This document shows positions 44,741 to 56,340 of a stretch of 64,000 nt of DNA, piece after piece; the first letter of the stretch is position 1, and each line of letters starts with the position of its first letter. This stretch comes from Ryuthela nishihirai (lineage: Eukaryota > Arthropoda > Arachnida > Araneae > Heptathelidae): contig JAWZYU010000024.1 of assembly GCA_038380435.1 (NCBI GenBank), positions 51,670,613 to 51,734,612 of the forward strand. Reading direction: 5' to 3'. The position numbers and the translations under genes are program-made. A model generated the notes under the pieces. That model saw nothing but the letters and a program-made list of their open reading frames with translations, was not told where the DNA came from and searched no databases.

Positions 44741-45281
44741 TTGCCCCAAAAAGGAGATTCAATATTTCAAGATAGAAATATTCAAGTCGAACAGTTCATT
44801 AATGAACGGAGGATGCGAATGCAGCAATCATGCATATATCATACCATAACACAACAATGCCCAAAAACAAAACGAAAAATAGGAAACTTATTATTGAAAA
44901 TAAAAGTAAAATATATTTTTTCACATTGATAAATAAAAATAAACGATATGCTTCCGAAAACAGAACGTAGAAATTCAAGATTTCGTTAAAGAAAACATTA
45001 ATTTTTTAGTACATATATATTATTTAACATTAATTTTCAGATCAAACTTTCCAGGTGGGAGATGGCAACTTCCCCTGCCGACACCCATGTCTATAACAGA
45101 AGCGCTTGTTCTAATATCATACATATATTCGTATTCGAAGAGGCGGGCAACAGGAGTTCGGTCACCTTTATTACGTGGGTGTTGATGCATGGTGAGATAT
45201 GTGCTTCAACCAGCTTCAAACAGTTGGCACACTCTTATGGACAGTCGGGCTGTAAATCTCCAGATACTTGACTTTGATCCC

Positions 45282-45808
45282 AAATTTCGATGCGGTGCCA
45301 CCTGTGTAGCCATGTGTTGGGTGAACAAGACCGAGTCCCTACCTGCTGTAGGGTTGGGTTGTTTTACCTCTGAGCGGCACTTTTTTGCACACCATGGGCT
45401 AAATGGCCAGGTCAAATGGACCCCGAAGGCTCAGAGAAGGTTGGGGGAGGGGACCCACTGGAACAGCTGTTGGGAGACAGATGGTAGCCTCCCGTCAAGG
45501 CCATCCACCGTGTTCTTTAACGTGCACAGGGTACGTCTCTCCCGCACACGGAGCCACGGCTTAACGTCCCATCCGACGGACGGCGGCCTTTCCAAGCTCA
45601 TCGGTGTCCCCCCTACTGACCGTGGGCAGGGCGGGGAATTTTGCGGAGATAAATCTCAACGCTGACCCAGCTGGGACTCGAACCTGGGAACTACCGATTA
45701 CGAGCCTGGCGCGCTACCGACTGAGCACCCCCCCCCCCCAAATTTCGATGCGCTGCCACCTGTGTAGCTATGTGTTGGGTGAACAAGACCGAGTCCCTAC
45801 CTGCTGTA
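45282..45808 (-). mobile_element. SINE-A flanked by a 69-bp direct repeat
   Basis: SINE-A at 45351-45739 (3' end GGGTTGGGTTG, head ending in a C-run). It is bounded exactly by 45282-45350 and 45740-45808, which are copies of AAATTTCGATGCGGTGCCAC...CCTACCTGCTGTA with only two mismatches in 69 bp. Both repeat edges coincide with the SINE edges. Confidence 0.92.
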
Positions 45809-46022
45809 AGAGGGGGGAAGGTTAGTAATCATTTGAAAATTGGTGGCGCTGCTATTGCCTCAGCTACCTGTGAAAGTTACCCAGATGCGTTACGCATCCC
45901 AAATGTCAAAGCCTGCAGTTGCCAATGAAGAGAAGAAACAGATTTTCCACCAAAGTTTAGCGGGCTATACCTAATAAAAAATAAACTTCGTTGTTAAATT
46001 AAAAGAATCTCTTTCTTTTCCA

Positions 46023-46660
46023 GGTTACCAGAGTCCTGCCCATTCACCACGAGTACAGACTGGGCTGGTCTACTTTCTTTCCGTCCATCCCAGCCTTGAA
46101 CGGGCATCAAGGGACGACCGCTTAGGGGTCAGTATCGGTGTTCAGAAACAGATGGAAAAGCAAAATGCCGGACGCAAATGTCTCACCCAGATGCTGCTAA
46201 CTACAACTATTACTACACTTCACAGATAATGAATGGCTTGTGTATATAACATAACGTTGGCACACACTCTTCCTCCATATGGTTGAACCTTTGTACAGTT
46301 TGTTATCTGAAGCTGACGACCACTTTTATATTTCAGCAGCTTCAGTCCATGTCTAAAGAAGATACTATGTATCTTTGAAGACAGAGCATGCTAATATATA
46401 TACCTTCTCATATGAAATCAGAGGGGGAAAACGTGCTCAAGTATTTGTGGCTTCAACGGCGAGCTTCTACAAATTTCCCGATTTTATTCTTCCCTTGGGC
46501 TTCTGAGTGGGTCCAGAAGTGCTGTGGACAAATGTATTAAATGACTGGAAAAGATTTTTTTCTTTTCTAACTGCGAAAACTTGACGTTCGAACGACTGAT
46601 TTCCTGACAAAAAATATATTGCTGAAATATGTATAAAATAAATCATACAGTCTTTCTGTT
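46023..46660 (+). other. Teneurin 3'UTR terminal exon
   Basis: Acceptor TCTTTCTTTTCCAG|GTTACCAG at 46022/46023, with a good pyrimidine tract, lying 2.6 kb downstream of the strong donor at 43411. A higher-GC segment follows and the poly(A) signal closes it. An alternative donor (AACAG|GTTATA at about 43370) would join this exon in frame and replace the last few residues with about 67 others; this is unproven. Confidence 0.6.
46637..46642 (+). terminator. Poly(A) signal of the teneurin transcript
   Basis: AATAAA in TATAAAATAAATCATACAG, followed about 20 nt later by a TGTTGGTCTGCGATTGTTGG stretch resembling a GT-rich downstream element. This is the first good signal after the 3'UTR exon. Another gene's signal cannot be excluded. 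Confidence 0.6.
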
Positions 46661-46779
46661 GGTCTGCGATTGTTGGTCTTATTACTTAAAATACACATCC
46701 ATCAAAATTCGGGTCAGTTCATTAAACGCCCCATTAGAGGACATTTTTTTTTTCGAACTCTTAGAGGAGTAATGGAAGT

Positions 46780-48160
46780 AGACTGAGCGAGGCTGACGAG
46801 AAAGACAGGCCACGACAATGAAGCGATCCTCAGCTGTCATGTGATCAACTTAGTCCGATAGCTGCAAACGCCACTCGATTCATTCGCACAGATTCTAATA
46901 TATATAGTATGTTACTTTACTGAAAATTAAAAAGTGGTGTATGTGTTGCATTGTAGATTTTTTTTATAACCTTTGGAATGATTTTGTGACTAAAACTTGA
47001 TTTTCATTAGGTAATGGTTACAAACTGAAAGTCCACTCTCACTACAAGTATTCAGCAATATAAATTAATATCTGATTAATTAAATTTTAATGTTACCATA
47101 TTATTTTTGAATTTAAGCTTTAATGACATTATCAGCTATTTCATGGACATAAAAACAACATGAAAATATTTTTTTTCTATACAATAACCAAAAATTAAAG
47201 GGTTTTAAATTTGGAAGAAATTAATTGAATTAGAAAGAAAAATAACTGGTTTTGGGTTCAACAATATCTTTTGTATATTGGATTTCAATCTGACTAAGCC
47301 ATTAATTAGTAATATCCATTATCTGACCTACATAAAAGAATAAATAATTATCCTTTTATTGACATTTTCAATTTCAAAAATTGTGGTCGACATGATATAC
47401 TCTAAAGACTGATAAAACCTGTTACTATGGATACATAGTTATTCTAGATATATGAAATATATATATTATGAATAAGAATACAAGTACAAATGTTGCAGTT
47501 CAAACAAGTGCTGATAGCTTAATTATGTCTAAACTACTTTTCCCTTCAACGTGTATAAAATTTATTAGCTCAAAAACAAAAAAAATTGCCAAGAGAATTG
47601 TTTGTGCAAAGAATATCAAACATGGACGCGACAATTTTTGTACGCTACGACAAATATCTGGTTTGCCCCTTATGAAATGAAAAATGTTAGCATTAAGTAA
47701 TTAACTTGATCATCCACACATTTATAGCAATTTGCAAAAGTATTAAATATGAGTAGTTAAAATATCAAATAATTAATGCTCTCAACTTCAAAACTAGCGA
47801 TAAGTTATACAAGTGCAGCCATTTTGTTTTGGATCACACCATCATTCAACACGTTGAAACTAGGCCTAAGAGAGCAATGCACTCAAAACACTTTTCAAGC
47901 ACTAAATAATTACTTTTATCAAACCACTAACTACAGGAAATATTTCGTGCTACAAATAATAATAATAATAGGGAAAAATGCTCGCCTCTTTGGGGTAATC
48001 GAAACATAGTTTGAAGACAAAAACAATTGCATCCCAGTTTCGCGATGAAGAATAAGCACTTCGCTTCTATGACAATCGGACTGTAACCTCAGACTAAGTT
48101 GATCACGTGATATTCGTGTCGTGGCCTGTCTTTCTCGTCGGCCTCGAGACTGAGAATATG
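46780..48160. mobile_element. About 1.4-kb element with inverted ends, probably a non-autonomous DNA transposon
   Basis: Left arm near 46784-46862 (GACTGAGCGAGGCTGACGAG, AAAGACAGGCCACGACA, ATGTGATCAACTTAGTCCGAT). Its inverse is near 48079-48157 (ATCGGACTGTAACC, AAGTTGATCACGTGAT, TGTCGTGGCCTGTCTTTCTC, GTCGGCCTCGAGACTGAG). The arms are about 75 bp with gaps. The interior is AT-rich, with only short ORFs of no recognisable family. Ends and target-site duplication are not certain. Confidence 0.65.
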
Positions 48161-48275
48161 ACATCATAGAATTGAAGTCCACTTTCAGAGTGTCACTTGA
48201 TATAGGACAAAAAACTAAGTCTCACAATTTAAAACTGCCCCACCTCAGTCGGCCCAATACGAGCTTCATTTGCAC

Positions 48276-48545
48276 GGGTTAGGTTGTTTTACCTCTGAGT
48301 GGCACTTTTTTGCACACAATGGGGTAAATGGCCAGGTTACAAGGACCCCGAAGGTTGGGGGGGGACTCACTGAAACAGCTGTTGGGAGACAGATGGTAGC
48401 TTCGTATAAAGGCCATCCAGAGTGTTCTTTAACATGCACTGGGTATGGCTCTCTCGCACACAGGGCCACAGATTAACGTTCCATCCGACGGACGGCGGCA
48501 TTTCCAAGCCCATCAGTATCCCCTAGTGAATGGGGGCAGGCGGGG
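48276..48545 (-). mobile_element. SINE-A, 5'-truncated
   Basis: From GGGTTAGGTTGTTTTACCTC to GGGGGCAGGCGGGG; the tRNA head is missing. Moderately diverged, with a deletion around the GAGAAGGTTGGGGG block. Confidence 0.88.
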
Positions 48546-49060
48546 TTTTGTGATTACTTATTTATACAGCGTTCTATATTATGTAAGTAGTGCCCAGTAG
48601 GTCTTATATATGGTAGCAGTATTTATAAACCAAAATTTCTGCACATACAATGGTTGCATACTAGGTAAAAAAATATTACCTCTCGCCATGCCCGCTATTT
48701 ATTTTTGGGTTGGTCTTTTTTTTGTGGCAAATCGACAAACATTAAAGTTACCAAATGGCAGTTTCTCAAAAAGAAAATGCACCAATATGTTAAATAAAAC
48801 TGATTTGTTTATGATTAATAGAATATTATAAAGCGGTTTCAATCTCACTATTAAAACTCCATATAAAATTAAAAATAAATATGGCAAAAATATTAACATC
48901 TAATAAAATCTGTTGACTTGTTTTATATACCAATGAGGTAATAACATGTAGTGGCAAATAATGAAATTGCATTCGGGGTCTACAAGGTGATACGGAGATT
49001 GATAAAGAATTCAAAGATTTCACTGTGCATGGGTTACACTAGGCACATAGAACCTAGACA
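48546..49060. other. Intergenic, no recognisable gene
   Basis: AT-rich; ORFs on both strands (48610-48831, 48699-48899, 48826-49023) show no family signature. Confidence 0.5.
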
Positions 49061-49690
49061 GCTCTTAGGAGACAGATGGTAGCTTCCAGTCAAGACCATC
49101 CAGCATGTGTTTAACATGCAGAGGGTATGGCTCTCCAGCACACAGGGTTGGGTTAGGTTGTTTTACCTCTGAGCGGCACTTTTTTGCACACCATGGGCTA
49201 AATGGCCAGGTCACATGGACCCCGAAGGCTCAGAGAAGGTTGGGGCAGGGGACCCACTGGAACGGCTGTTGGGAGACAGATGGTAGCCTCCCGTCAAAGC
49301 CATTCAGCGTGTTCTTCAACGTGCACAGGGCATGGCTCTCCCGCACACGGGGCCCACGGCTTAACGCCCCATCCGACGGACGGCGGCCTTTCCAAGCCCA
49401 TCGGTGTCCCCTACTGACCGTGGGCAGGGCGGGGAATTTTGCGGAGATAAATCTCAACGCTGATCCAGATGGGACTCGAACCTGGGAACTACAGATTACG
49501 AGCCTGACGCGCTACCGACTGAGCTCTCCAGCACACAGGACCACAGCTTAAAGTCCCATCCAACGAATGGTAGTCTTTCCTAGCCCATCGGTGATGGCAG
49601 AGTGGGAGTTTTGCAGAGATAAATCTCAGCACTGGCTCGGGTGGGATCGACCCTGGGAGCTGCAGATTACGAGCCTTGTATTCTACCTGG
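49061..49690 (-). mobile_element. SINE-A nested in an older SINE-A
   Basis: The old host copy is 49061-49146 and 49540-49690 (body, then head). The inserted copy is 49147-49522, full length up to GCTACCGACTGA. A 17-bp target-site duplication GCTCTCCAGCACACAGG lies at 49130-49146 and 49523-49539. Both are in minus orientation. Confidence 0.92.
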
Positions 49691-51535
49691 GGAAAGGAGA
49701 TCCTGTGAAAACTGTCAGGAGATAGAAGTCTCTCACCATAATCCTCGAGTGTGTTCTTCAAAACGTACATGCACAGAATAGGGTTCTCCAGTATATCATA
49801 TACATTCCATACGAAATAAAGATCTACTTTTCAAACTGAGGCTCCTTTCTCACAACTGACAGACGGCAGTTGTGATAGGGTAGTGGTGGTTAGTAAAGGA
49901 AATCTCAACATAGGAATACAGAGGACTCGTACCTGTGTGCAAGAAATCGACTGAACCAATACCCACCCCATTCAGACTACCATTCCCCACCCATTCTCTA
50001 AGAATCGGAATAGTTCCAGGTATTTAAATTTCCTATTTAGGCATATTTTTACCTGGGCTACTGGCTCTGAGCAGGATCGCAACGAGATCTGTTGAGATCG
50101 GGTTGCAGGTTAGTAAGAGGGCCCCCTTTCCTCTTACGCACGCGCAACTGTGAACTCTATAGGATAAGAAACAATAGATATAAATATATTATCAAACATG
50201 TAAATTTCAAATCAGTATGTATATATATATAACGATAATTATAGAGGTACTCCTTGAGGCTTAGGATCTGGCCAGTGGAGTCCTATGTTTTATGGTAATT
50301 ACACCCTGGTAAGTTTAGGATATTGGGTTGGATTACGCTCCAAAAAAGTCTTTTAAATTATTATCTTCTCAGGAACGAAAGAACCTATCGCCTTTAGAGA
50401 CAGCTGATAACATTGTTTAGTGGTATTGATATAATTTAGAGATATACTTAGCAATTTAAGAAAAATAGACGAACTTGGGAGGCTTATCATTAGTAAAATT
50501 TCTCTTCCAACACTGACAAGTGAATTTGTTTCACGATCAGAATTATGAATAAGTTATACCGAAAACTTTTCTTATAATTATGTCATAGCCCTGAGAATAT
50601 GAACCTTGTGAAAAAATAATTAAGAGTACAATAGATTTTATATAGTGTCAATTTTCGCAAAAATGGCTTTAGCAGTTTTGTCAAACATTTTCTGTTTAGA
50701 AAAAGTTCAGTCACAAATATTGGTAAATTAATTGTGACTCAAAATAACCATACACGTTCAATAAAAGTACCATTTTGATAAACTTGAAAATATTTAGCAC
50801 GCTTGTATTAATATATGTGTATGAAAAGATTTCAACTGATACTACACTTTAAGTTCTTTTCGTGCATCAATTTACAATGATATAAAAAGGCACAATAAAC
50901 ACAAATTCAAAAATCAAACAAAATTTTATTATAAGTACATACATTAACAAAATCCTAGTATGGAAATTTTGTTTTTTCTATCAAAGCCTATGATCTTATG
51001 ACTGTATAAAATATTGTACATCTATAAACATTTTTTTAAATATCTTCACCGTATGATGAGATGTCAAAAATATATGAAAATTAAAACCATACGAATGATG
51101 GCAATGAGGTCTAAATCTGTAGCCTCTTGTAAACATTATGGCAGTTACTCTGCAAACTAGATTATTCTTTGACCTGCTAGACAAAATGTTGATAATAAAT
51201 GCTATAACAAAGCCACAACGCAAAAATTAAAAACAAAAATACACAAAAGCAGAAACTGCATATATGACCTAAAATTGAAGTGATTTACTAAGATTTTGGA
51301 GAAAATGAATTCACAGGCGTTTTACCTTCAGTTGGGAAATCTACAGCAGTTGTGTTGTTCCCATGTGACTACCAGAGTACTGTTACTATTACTTGATCCC
51401 ATCCTACATGCTCTTTTCTGGTCATAACTAGTCTAGATTTTAGAGGGGGGAGGGGGGGGTTGCTTTTGAACAGATTCTCTCTCCCTGGCTATCTTCCAGT
51501 TCAAATTTTCTGTTATGCGATTTACATATGTGCTC
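49691..51535. other. Intergenic, no recognisable gene
   Basis: A further SINE-A-like relic may cover about 49780-49960 (GTTCTCCAGTATATC, CTGACAGACGGCAG, AAATCTCAACATAGG), too degraded to delimit. The rest is AT-rich without identifiable features. On the minus strand there is an AATAAA at 50925-50930. Confidence 0.5.
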
Positions 51536-51697
51536 GAAGGGACCTGGGTTCGAGCCCCGAGTAAGGCATGGATGTATTTGTTGTTTGTCTGCTGACGTCC
51601 TGCCATCCTCACAGACCTTCTAACTATGGCATATAAACTGACAGGCTCCTGTCAGACCTCTGTGGCAAGCAGCTGCTTGAGGGGGAATTTATTTTTT
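51536..51697 (+). mobile_element. SINE-B, 5'-truncated
   Basis: Begins inside the head (GAAGGGACCTGGGTTCGAGC), then TAAGGCATGGATGTATTTGT, body, and the end GCTTGAGGGGGAATTTATTT. Confidence 0.92.
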
Positions 51698-52238
51698 TAT
51701 ACTGAACATGACCTTTCCTGCTCACAGGATCCATATCAATTCAAGATATGGTGGCTTTTTTTTTTTATCTAACACTGTCTCTCTGTAAGAGCAGAGCATG
51801 GATAAACACAAATTTCAGTGCTAACAAATTCACATAATGAATATGCAGACTTCTGGTTACGAGTTTGGAATGATAATGACTGTACCATTCATGCAGTGGT
51901 GAAACTAGTCTAAATTTTTGGAACCTGATGGAGAAAAGTTGTTACAGATATAAAAGTATAAGCATCAATGAAAAGTTAAATGAAAAATTATCTGGGAGGA
52001 GCATCCTGATTCTCCTTTCCATTATGGAGGTAAGATAGACAAAAGTTTCTTAGGTAAGCAAAATACAATTTCTTAAGCTAAATACTTATAGGAGTTGAAA
52101 ATAACTTAAATTACTACATAAAAATCCTATTTCAATAAGCTTATTAAGAATTTTACAATTATGAAAATATAATTGACAACCCATAAGTTTTAATTTCTGC
52201 ACAACACACTACAGCCATCCCAGATGAGAGTAAGGGTG
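51698..52238. other. Intergenic, no recognisable gene
   Basis: AT-rich unique sequence; nothing identifiable. Confidence 0.5.
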
Positions 52239-52250
52239 CTATCACGCAAG

Positions 52251-52583
52251 TTTGGTTGAGTTGTTTTACCTCTGAGTGGCACTTTTGTGCACACCATGGG
52301 ATAAATGGCCAGGTCACAAGGACCCCAAGGACTCAGAGAAGGTTGGGGGAGAGGACCCACTGGAACAGCTGTTGGGGGACAGATGGTAGCCTCCCGTCAA
52401 GGCCATCCAGCATGTTCTTTAACGTGCACAGGGTATGGCTCTCGCACACACGGGGCCACGGCTTAACGTCTCGTCCGACGGACGGTGGCCTTTCCAAGCC
52501 CATCGGTGTCCCCTACTGACCGTGGGAAGGGCGGGGAATTTTACAGAGATAAATCTCAACGCTGACCCAGCTGGGACTCAAAC
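52251..52583 (-). mobile_element. SINE-A, head-truncated with target-site duplication
   Basis: From TTTGGTTGAGTTGTTTTACC to GCTGGGACTCAAAC, stopping in the B-box region. Flanked by CTATCACGCAAG (52239-52250) and CTATCACACAAG (52584-52595), so the 5' truncation happened at insertion. Confidence 0.92.
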
Positions 52584-52595
52584 CTATCACACAAG

Positions 52596-53835
52596 AATTT
52601 AAAAATCTTAATTTTAATATATTAATAGAAAAGGCAAAGTGTGAAATAAAAATGTTTTTCCACCACCACCACCCCTGCAAAAACTCATAATCATCTCTGT
52701 TACTATCTTTTTAAAAAAAAATAATTCTGTTGCTTTAGTAAGTTTATCCAATCGGATGACAGAAGAAAACAAAATACTTTTAGCAGCACCATAAAGAACA
52801 AGTAGCTACAATTATTCGTAATATGAAGTCCTTCACATCAGTTACCTTCTTTCCTTATTATTCCTCTTTGGTTTAGAAAGATATGCTATTTTGCAAAAGG
52901 TAATAACCCATAGAATCCCCCAGAGGACAAAAAATTAGCAAAATTCTTTCATTACAATAATCAGTGATGTTGGTCATACATGCAGTTTTCTATTCATGTC
53001 AGGCAAAATTTAAAACCTGCAGAAAGTGCTGAATTAAAAAACTGTGTAGAAATGAATAATAAAATGTACTATAGAAAAACACAGCAAAACATATATTACA
53101 TCCTATTTCACCGAGTACTCTGAAAAAATTTGCAAACTGCACTTTATTGATCGAAATAGTGCTCTTAACTAGCTATATACAATCAAGTATGAAAAAAGGC
53201 TTTAATAGCCTATGAGAGGTGCATCTTGTACTTAATGTATGTAAGAAAAACATCTGTAACCTATAGTTTTAATATTTTTAACTTAATCATGTACAATGAC
53301 TTTTTCAATAATACCGTTATTTTTAAGATTAATTTAAATTATCTTTAGCCTTCAGAAATTGTTTTTTCTTCAGTGAAATTTCAATTTTAATCCCCTAATT
53401 AAGTGGGAATAGTTGATATAGCAAAATGTTGAAAAGTTAAGTGCAAATTGCTACTGAAAATAACGATATTATCTCGCAGGAATGTGCACAGAGATCGAAA
53501 CATAAAAAATTACTTAAACCTTTAACATGATATTTTAATTTCTCATTATATTGTACCTAATCAAGTTTCTAAACTTCTTCTGTAAAACATGTTTATACCT
53601 ATTTTAAGAGATCACTACTAATTTGTAATATTAATATTTTTTCAATAAATACAGTTATATACTTTAGCAGTTTTATTATCAGAGATTCAATATCGGAACC
53701 AGTGAGCATTTTTAGATTCATATTTCACTAAATATCACAATCCTTGTACCTAGCAAAGTTTCTTGATGTTGAATGAGCTCAAAATTTAACTAATAAATTA
53801 CTGGGTAGTAAATTGGAAACAACTCCACATTATGC
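52596..53835. other. Intergenic, no recognisable gene
   Basis: Very AT-rich; contains one copy of a 128-bp dispersed duplication at 53128-53255, annotated separately. No coding signature. Confidence 0.5.
53128..53255. repeat. Dispersed 128-bp duplication, copy 1
   Basis: TTTGCAAACTGCACTTTATT to GTAAGAAAAACATCT; about 93% identical to 55340-55467 in the same orientation. Confidence 0.92.
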
Positions 53836-53843
53836 CAATAGAG

Positions 53844-54620
53844 CAGTGGTTCTCAAAGGTTGTGCTCGTGAGATTCGCCAGGTGTGCCACGAAATTTTAA
53901 ATGATATTGCAGATAAAGGAATGGGTTGGGTTGTTTTACCTCTGAGCGGCACTTTTTTGCACACCATGGGCTAAATGGCCAGGTCACATGGACCCCGAAG
54001 GCTCAGAGAAGGTTGGGGGAGGGGACCCACTGGAACAGCTGTTGGGAGACAGATGGTAGCCTCCGGTCAAGGCCATTCAGCCTGTTCTTTAACGTACACA
54101 GGGTATGGCTCTCCCGCAAACAGGTCCACGACTCAACGTCCCATCTTACGGACAGCGGCCTTTCCAAGCCCATCGGTGTCCCTTACTGACTGTGGGCAGG
54201 GCGGGGAATTTTGTGGTGATAAATCTTAACACTGACCTAGCTGGGACTCGAACCTGGGAACTACAGATTATGAGCCTGACGCGCTACCGACTGAGCCACC
54301 CCCGCCCCACAGATAAAGGAAAATTTATAAACAATTTTGTTGCTACTTTGTTTTTTTTTTTTCATTTAACCTTTTATGTTTAATCAAAAACCTATCCATG
54401 TTAAATATTAATGTTAAAACCAAAATTAACACAAAACATGCCCATAACACGTATGGCGCACCAACCTCAATAAACGCCAGAATTTGTAACGAACAGTTCT
54501 GCGTTTACAAACCGACTCCACCAAAATGGCTGTTGTTGAAGACAAACTGCGCATGCATGATCGCCCATAGTGTTGCCAACATAAATTTTTAGTGTGCCAC
54601 GAGCAAAAAAACTCAAAGCT
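53844..54620. mobile_element. hAT-type MITE interrupted by SINE-A
   Basis: The left end CAGTGGTTCTCAAAGGTTGT with GCTCGTGAG and GGTGTGCCACGA, and near 54590-54620 the inverse-like GTGTGCCACGAGC...CTCAAAG, fit a hAT MITE. The interior is AT-rich and non-coding. The insertion of SINE-A at 53922-54309 splits it. The right end is degraded, so the border is approximate. Confidence 0.65.
53922..54309 (-). mobile_element. SINE-A, full length
   Basis: Flanked by CAGATAAAGGAA (53910-53921 and 54310-54321). Complete from TGGGTTGGGTTG to the head CCACCCCCGCCCCA. Confidence 0.95.
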
Positions 54621-55339
54621 CTAACTTCTTGGATAAGCTTTTACGAAAAAATGTGATCACAGAATAATTAAAAAATCTCATTAAAATCTATCTAAATCTC
54701 AATTTTTAATAATATGCATTTGTTATTTAAAGAGTTATGGAAACTGCAATATTTAACATCAGCAATACATTCTAGGAAACTTATACAAAAGCTCATATGA
54801 TTGAAAAAATTGCTTATACAAACTTTTAAATTATATTTCATGAAATAATTAATTATGTTTTAAGTAACTTCAGAGGTAAATTCTCACAACTGATTAAAAT
54901 ATCAGGCTTTAAAATATTAAAACTTCCATAATTCTTTAAATATTGAAAGAATATTATTGAAAACTGGGAATTTGGTCGGTGATTGATACTTCAGGAAATT
55001 TTTCCATTAAAAAGCTAATTTAAAAAGTTACAGAGCTTTGAATTTGATTTTCTATTGACTTAAAGGGAATGTTTCTATTTTCTCTCTACTACCTATATAT
55101 TCATGAATTAAAATTTCAAAATGGTTAATGGTGCCTATGGTCATTGGTTTAATGTAAGCTTACTTTCTTTGATGTTCATAATTTACATAGCTCATAAGAA
55201 CTGTTAAATAAAAACAGGCTACGAATTACATACAACACTCAAAGAATTCATCTGGGTCTGATTCTGTACATTAAGACATGCACAATGCATACTTCTATAT
55301 TCATTCAAGCTTTAATGTATATGCATATATGTAGGCCAT
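54621..55339. other. Intergenic, no recognisable gene
   Basis: AT-rich. 54685-54770 resembles the sequence flanking the SINE at 41839 (TCTAAATCTCAATTTTTAAT, TTATTTAAAGAGTTATGGAA), suggesting an old shared repeat. Confidence 0.5.
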
Positions 55340-55467
55340 AATTTGCAAACTGCACTTGATTGATCGAAATAGTGCTCTTAACTAGTTATATACAATCAAG
55401 TATGAAAAAAGCTTTAATAGCCTGTGAGAGGAGTATCTTGTACTTAATGTATGTAAGAAAAACATCT
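55340..55467. repeat. Dispersed 128-bp duplication, copy 2
   Basis: TTTGCAAACTGCACTTGATT to GTAAGAAAAACATCT, a direct copy of 53128-53255 about 2.2 kb away. Confidence 0.92.
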
Positions 55468-56340
55468 AAAAGGGTGACGTACGGGTAAGCAAGGTACTGC
55501 CTATAAAGAACACCATAAAGGGCAGCATTTTCAGGCAAAATATATTAAAACCAATTAAACTAATAAAATCAGATAATTTAAGTCACTTATTTCCAGGAGA
55601 AAATGGAATATTCACTTTATACATCATTAAAAACAGTTTTAATAATAATTATATCTTCATTAGACATTTTTGTTATAAGCACTTTCCATCTGTTTCACTA
55701 TTTAATACATGCTTACATTCAGAGAGAAAACCTTTGTTTCAGTTATTCAATCATCAAATTTTATTTCAATGAAAACCTTAATTTTAAGGCATTCTTATGT
55801 TTGGAGTCTTTGTAGAGAACTATATATATATACATCTACAAACAACATTGTTCATGTCAGGCTATCCTTAACTGAATATTCAGGTTACCATAAGTTCTAT
55901 CCTTGATAGAATGTCTTATATTGGAGTTCTATATCAATAAATAGTCAATATTTCTTTATTTGCTTATTCATTTGACTTCTTACGTCACATAATACTTGCC
56001 ACTACTTTTAGCATACATTTTAAACATCTGCTATAGCAGTTAATACCGAAATTGACAATTGTTTGGCTTTATATTTTTACCAATTTAAATTTCATAGTAT
56101 AAAAAAATTAAACATTAATATTATTTTTACAACATAAAAAAAAACTAATATCAAGTTCCACTATAATTATTTAATAAATATACTTTAGATAAAACAACAA
56201 AGAGAAAAAGAAAACTTGCATATGTATCTTAAAGCATTACAAATGAAAAATCATTTCTGCAGTCAAAAAAACAATGCTTGAAATTCAAAAATATGGCATC
56301 TGTTCATGCAGGTATAATAAACAACCACCAATATTACAAA
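55468..56340. other. Intergenic, no recognisable gene
   Basis: AT-rich; ORFs at 55603-55815 and 55709-55906 have no family signature and overlap in different frames. Confidence 0.5.

Noticed and set aside
44649..44929. Two overlapping ORFs with poly-F/G stretches
   Set aside because: They only translate the T26-G11 homopolymer run.
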